This document shows, one piece after another, positions 61,430-64,000 of a stretch of 64,000 bases of DNA. The translations under genes and the position numbers were made by a program. How positions within the stretch are numbered: position 1 is the first letter of the stretch; the number at the start of each line of letters is the position of its first letter. The notes beneath the pieces are model-generated. The model had not been told where the DNA came from. It saw nothing but the letters and a program-made list of their open reading frames with translations, and searched no databases. The stretch comes from an uncultured Lactobacillus sp. (GTDB taxonomy: Bacteria; Bacillota; Bacilli; Lactobacillales; Lactobacillaceae), in assembly GCA_937916845.1 (NCBI GenBank), contig CALFSK010000020.1, positions 27,152 to 91,151 on the forward strand, written 5' to 3'.

Positions 61430-61645
61430 TAGTGATCTTTAATTAGTAGTGGCTGACCCAACAGTTAAGCGACTCGGTGGATGGTGCGAACCGAGCTGTG
61501 GTTAGACATGAATTACATGAAGTGAACTGCCAATCGGCCGGATGATTTTCGTTATCAATCAATGAGCGATCACGTTAAGCGTGATAACTTGGGTGGTAAC
61601 GCGGAAAAACTCGTCCCTGTTGTATAGACAGGGACGAGTTTTTTG
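61430..61645 (+). ncRNA. Tyrosine T-box leader
   Basis: T-box motif AACTTGGGTGGTAACGCGG at 61586-61604, whose TGGT can pair with the ACCA end of tRNA-Tyr. The specifier bulge contains TAC (61514-61516, in GAATTACATGAAG). The terminator AAAACTCGTCCCTGT / ACAGGGACGAGTTTT follows (about 61605-61645). Uncharged tRNA-Tyr would block the terminator and allow tyrS transcription. Confidence 0.88.
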
Positions 61646-61678
61646 TTTTATTCGGACCTTAACTTAGGAGGAAAACAG

Positions 61679-62935
61679 ATGAACATTATTGACGATTTAA
61701 AATGGCGCGGCGCAATCAATCAGCAGACTGATGAAGCGGGGTTTAAGGAATTAACTGAAAAGCAGTCAGTATCATTGTACTGTGGGATTGATCCAACTGG
61801 TGATAGTATGCATATCGGGCATTTGATTCCCTTTATGATTTTGAAACGGTTCCAGTTGGCCGGTCACCATCCATACGTGGTTGTCGGTGGTGGGACTGGT
61901 GCCATTGGTGATCCTTCGGGTAAGAACTCCGAACGGAAATTACAAACGATGGATCAAGTTAAGCATAACCAAGACGGTCTGAACGCTCAGATGCACAAGT
62001 TGTTTGGTTCTGATGAAAACTTCTCAATCGTGAATAACTACGACTGGTTATCAAAAATCTCATTATTAGACTTTTTACGTGATTACGGGAAGTTGTTCAG
62101 TGTGAACAACATGTTGAACAAAGAAGTTGTGGCAAGTCGTTTGGAAGTTGGTATTTCATACACCGAATTCACTTACCAAATTCTTCAATCCGTGGATTTC
62201 TTGCACCTTTACCGTGCAGAACACGTGCAGTTACAAATCGGTGGTGCTGACCAGTGGGGGAATATCACGGCCGGAACGGATTTGATTCACCGGTTAGAAG
62301 GTAACGACGCAAAGGCATACGGTTTGACGATTCCATTACTATTGAAGGCTGATGGCACGAAGTTTGGTAAGACGGCTGGTGGTGCCGTTTGGTTAAATCC
62401 TGAACGGACGTCACCTTACGAATTTTACCAATTCTGGATTAACCAAGATGACCGTGACGTGGTCAAATATCTCAAGTACTTTACGTTCTTAAGCCATGAA
62501 GAGATTGATCGATTGGCAGAGACGGTGAAGACTGCGCCTGAAAAACGGGAAGCACAACGTCGTTTAGCTGAAGAAGTTACGGAATTTGTCCATGGAAAAG
62601 AGGCCGTCGTGGAAGCTGAAAACATCACTAAGGCGCTATTTACCGGGGATGTTCAGAACTTAAACGCAGATGAAATTGAACAAGGCTTTAAAGGGGTACC
62701 TTCTGCAGACGTTACTGCTGAAAAGCAAAACATCGTCTTGTGGTTAGTGGATGCAACTAAGTTTGAACCATCACGGCGACAAGCACGTGAAGATATTCAA
62801 AATGGTGCAATTCGGATCAACGGCGAAAAGGTCACTGACTTGGATGCTGAAATTGATCCAACGACAGCGTTTGACGGTAAGTTCGTCATTGTCCGTCGTG
62901 GGAAGAAGCGTTACTTCTTAGCACGCGTTAAATAA
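61679..62935 (+). CDS. tyrS: Tyrosyl-tRNA synthetase
   Basis: 418 residues from ATG 61679 (GGAGGAAAACAG upstream; the longer frame lies inside the leader). Class I HIGH motif DSMHIGHLIP (His45-His48), KFGKT (about 228-232) as the KMSKS equivalent, and a C-terminal S4 domain (about 350-418). Joins tyrosine to tRNA-Tyr; controlled by the T-box leader. Confidence 0.97.
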   Translation: MNIIDDLKWRGAINQQTDEAGFKELTEKQSVSLYCGIDPTGDSMHIGHLIPFMILKRFQLAGHHPYVVVGGGTGAIGDPSGKNSERKLQTMDQVKHNQDGLNAQMHKLFGSDENFSIVNNYDWLSKISLLDFLRDYGKLFSVNNMLNKEVVASRLEVGISYTEFTYQILQSVDFLHLYRAEHVQLQIGGADQWGNITAGTDLIHRLEGNDAKAYGLTIPLLLKADGTKFGKTAGGAVWLNPERTSPYEFYQFWINQDDRDVVKYLKYFTFLSHEEIDRLAETVKTAPEKREAQRRLAEEVTEFVHGKEAVVEAENITKALFTGDVQNLNADEIEQGFKGVPSADVTAEKQNIVLWLVDATKFEPSRRQAREDIQNGAIRINGEKVTDLDAEIDPTTAFDGKFVIVRRGKKRYFLARVK

Positions 62936-62947
62936 AACTAATGTTTA

Positions 62948-62982
62948 ATTGGCTGGACCCTTGGTGGTTCGGCCTTTTTTGA
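62948..62982 (+). terminator. Terminator after tyrS
   Basis: GGCTGGACC pairs with GGTTCGGCC (one mismatch), then T6. Confidence 0.85.
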
Positions 62983-63055
62983 TGTTTTAATGCTGATTTG
63001 TAGTAGAATTAAAACATCGATGGGGACGTTGTAGTGAAGGGGCATACTAGAGAGG

Positions 63056-63580
63056 ATGAGTCATTTGGCAGGACAACGGCATCAAAAGGTTACCACGAGG
63101 CTAGTCACGACTTTGGGGATTTTAATTGCAGCAACGGTTGTGATTTCCTTGTTTTTCCATATTCCAATTCCAATGACGCATGGCTATATCAACTTGTGTG
63201 ACGCGGGCATTTTTATTGCGGCGTTACTATTTGGTCGACGTGGCGGTGCAATTGTAGGTGGCGCTAGTGGGCTATTGTTGGACTTGTTATTAGGATATTC
63301 GCAATATATGATCTTTTCATTAATCGTGCACGGACTGGAAGGCTGGGTTGCTGGACAATTTGGTGCGGGCCAGCGCAAGGGACGTCAAGTCGTCGTTTTG
63401 GGGGTAGCGGTCGTTGTGATGGTAACGGGGTACTTTATTTCTGATTCAATTATGTATACCGTGGCAACGGGGTTAATTGGTATTCCAACGAACTTGATTC
63501 AAGGTGTCGTGGGCGGTTTGATTGCTTTTCCAGTGGTTGCTCAAGTTAAGCGTCACGTCAAAACTGAATTTAATGCTTAA
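63056..63580 (+). CDS. ECF transporter S component, HmpT-like
   Basis: 174 residues; the start is ATG 63056 or TTG 63065 (GAGGATGAG is placed better for the TTG). Six helices, with THGYINLCDAGIFIAALLFGRRGGAIVGGASGLLLDLLLGYSQY, typical of S components for hydroxymethylpyrimidine, pantothenate or similar. Substrate cannot be settled. Uses a shared EcfAA'T module encoded elsewhere. Terminator follows. Confidence 0.85.
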   Translation: MSHLAGQRHQKVTTRLVTTLGILIAATVVISLFFHIPIPMTHGYINLCDAGIFIAALLFGRRGGAIVGGASGLLLDLLLGYSQYMIFSLIVHGLEGWVAGQFGAGQRKGRQVVVLGVAVVVMVTGYFISDSIMYTVATGLIGIPTNLIQGVVGGLIAFPVVAQVKRHVKTEFNA

Positions 63581-63611
63581 TGTAGTAGTCTGGTGAATCG
63601 TGCTAGGACTG

Positions 63612-63653
63612 CGAGTTCAGGAACTGATCAGAAGTGGTCAGTTCCTTTTTATA
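63612..63653 (+). terminator. Terminator before rRNA promoter region
   Basis: AGGAACTGA pairs with TCAGTTCCT, then T-run. Confidence 0.85.
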
Positions 63654-63715
63654 TGAAAATAAGCATATCTGATTGGGAATTTTTACATAATTATGAAAAA
63701 CAGCGTAAAAAATCG

Positions 63716-63744
63716 TTGACAGTTTCACATCGGCTTGGTATATT
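63716..63744 (+). promoter_or_regulatory. rRNA operon promoter P1
   Basis: TTGACA (63716-63721), 17 bp, TATATT (63739-63744), with an A/T-rich UP-like stretch upstream. Confidence 0.85.
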
Positions 63745-63792
63745 AGTAAACGTTGTTGCAACGGACAACGATCAGTTAATTAAAAATTGTTG

Positions 63793-63821
63793 TTGACAAT
63801 GATTTTGTTAATTGGTATGAT
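63793..63821 (+). promoter_or_regulatory. rRNA operon promoter P2
   Basis: TTGACA (63793-63798), 17 bp, TATGAT (63816-63821). Confidence 0.85.
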
Positions 63822-63884
63822 TGTTTTCGTTGTCACAAGACAACTTATCGTTTGAAGCCGTGTTAATTAACTTGAAAAAAGTTG

Positions 63885-63913
63885 TTGACGGTAAGCGCTT
63901 TAAATGCTATGAT
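63885..63913 (+). promoter_or_regulatory. rRNA operon promoter P3 and 16S leader
   Basis: TTGACG (63885-63890), 17 bp, extended TGCTATGAT. It is followed by a leader containing GACCTTTGAAAACTGAAC and GTGTAGGGTCTC, typical of the region before lactobacilli 16S genes. The 16S gene itself is not inside the window. Confidence 0.85.
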
Positions 63914-64000
63914 GATTAAGCTGCATGAGGGAAACCGAAGCAGTCAATTAGACCTTTGAAAACTGAACAAAGTTTCGACAAATCAAATGTGTAGGGTCTC

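Noticed and set aside
63593..63796. 67-codon ORF across rRNA promoter region
   Set aside because: Overlaps the terminator and promoters P1 and P2; no ribosome site of its own.

Overview
The window reads as chromosomal DNA of a Lactiplantibacillus plantarum-group lactic acid bacterium. This is inferred from the low-to-moderate GC, strong GGAGG ribosome binding sites, the gene families present (paired TagE/Gtf-type glycosyltransferases, an AST-rich LysM surface protein, many maltose-type O-acetyltransferases, MerR regulators, DHA2 efflux plus DUF4811) and an rRNA operon leader at the right edge. I see no prophage, CRISPR array, transposase gene or tRNA. The first CDS is cut by the left edge. 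The right edge stops in an rRNA leader, just before where a 16S gene should begin.

Layout. 1-6.4 kb: end of a YhgE/Pip-type membrane protein, then a heterodimeric ABC exporter. 6.4-8.1 kb: repeat R1 and two poorly conserved membrane genes. 8.2-17.5 kb: DUF3737 plus PatB lyase behind a MerR-type promoter, F420-type oxidoreductase, YjjG nucleotidase, two O-acetyltransferases, a universal stress protein, a histidine-phosphatase-fold protein that has lost its catalytic residues, and an operon of five small genes bracketed by two DnaA-box clusters. 17.6-24.5 kb: FtsX-type ABC transporter, M20 deacylase, and a MerR/cupin/CMD/SDR cluster with a perfect palindromic operator. 25-28.4 kb: ABC exporter pair and divergent ogt/adaA alkylation repair. 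28.6-33.1 kb: AST-rich LysM surface protein and a gtfA/gtfB-like protein O-glycosylation pair. 33.1-43 kb: LysR/YeiH, DHA2 efflux, HAD dehalogenase, MFS, AEC permease, YczE-like protein and a Na+/H+ antiporter behind a leader terminator. 43-50 kb: repeats, DHFR-like reductase, a Na,K-type P-ATPase, nucleoside hydrolase plus ECF S component behind a structured leader, and a TipAS MerR. 50-57.5 kb: TMEM175-like protein, HrtAB-like heme exporter, dicarboxylate symporter, MerR plus DUF554. 57.6-63.6 kb: orphan GHKL kinase, C39 peptidase-like protein, secreted protein, T-box-controlled tyrS and an ECF S component. 63.7-64 kb: triple rRNA promoter.

Intergenic DNA is the most unusual part. Three families of palindromic elements recur: R1 about 170-200 bp with terminal inverted repeats (six copies), R2 about 130 bp long palindrome linked to a terminator (four full copies, one partial, one remnant), and R3 about 180 bp (one full copy and at least two fragments beside R1 copies). 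A fourth structured locus of about 160 nt lies at 43.4 kb, next to a 13-codon toxin-like ORF. These elements create spurious ORFs on both strands that should not be annotated as proteins.

Regulation visible in sequence: four promoters with the 19-bp spacer and central dyad typical of MerR activation, a tyrosine T-box, two leaders that look like undescribed riboregulators (antiporter and nucleoside hydrolase), a palindromic operator at the heme-exporter promoter, and tandem strong rRNA promoters. All functions are assigned by reading motifs; no database search was run.
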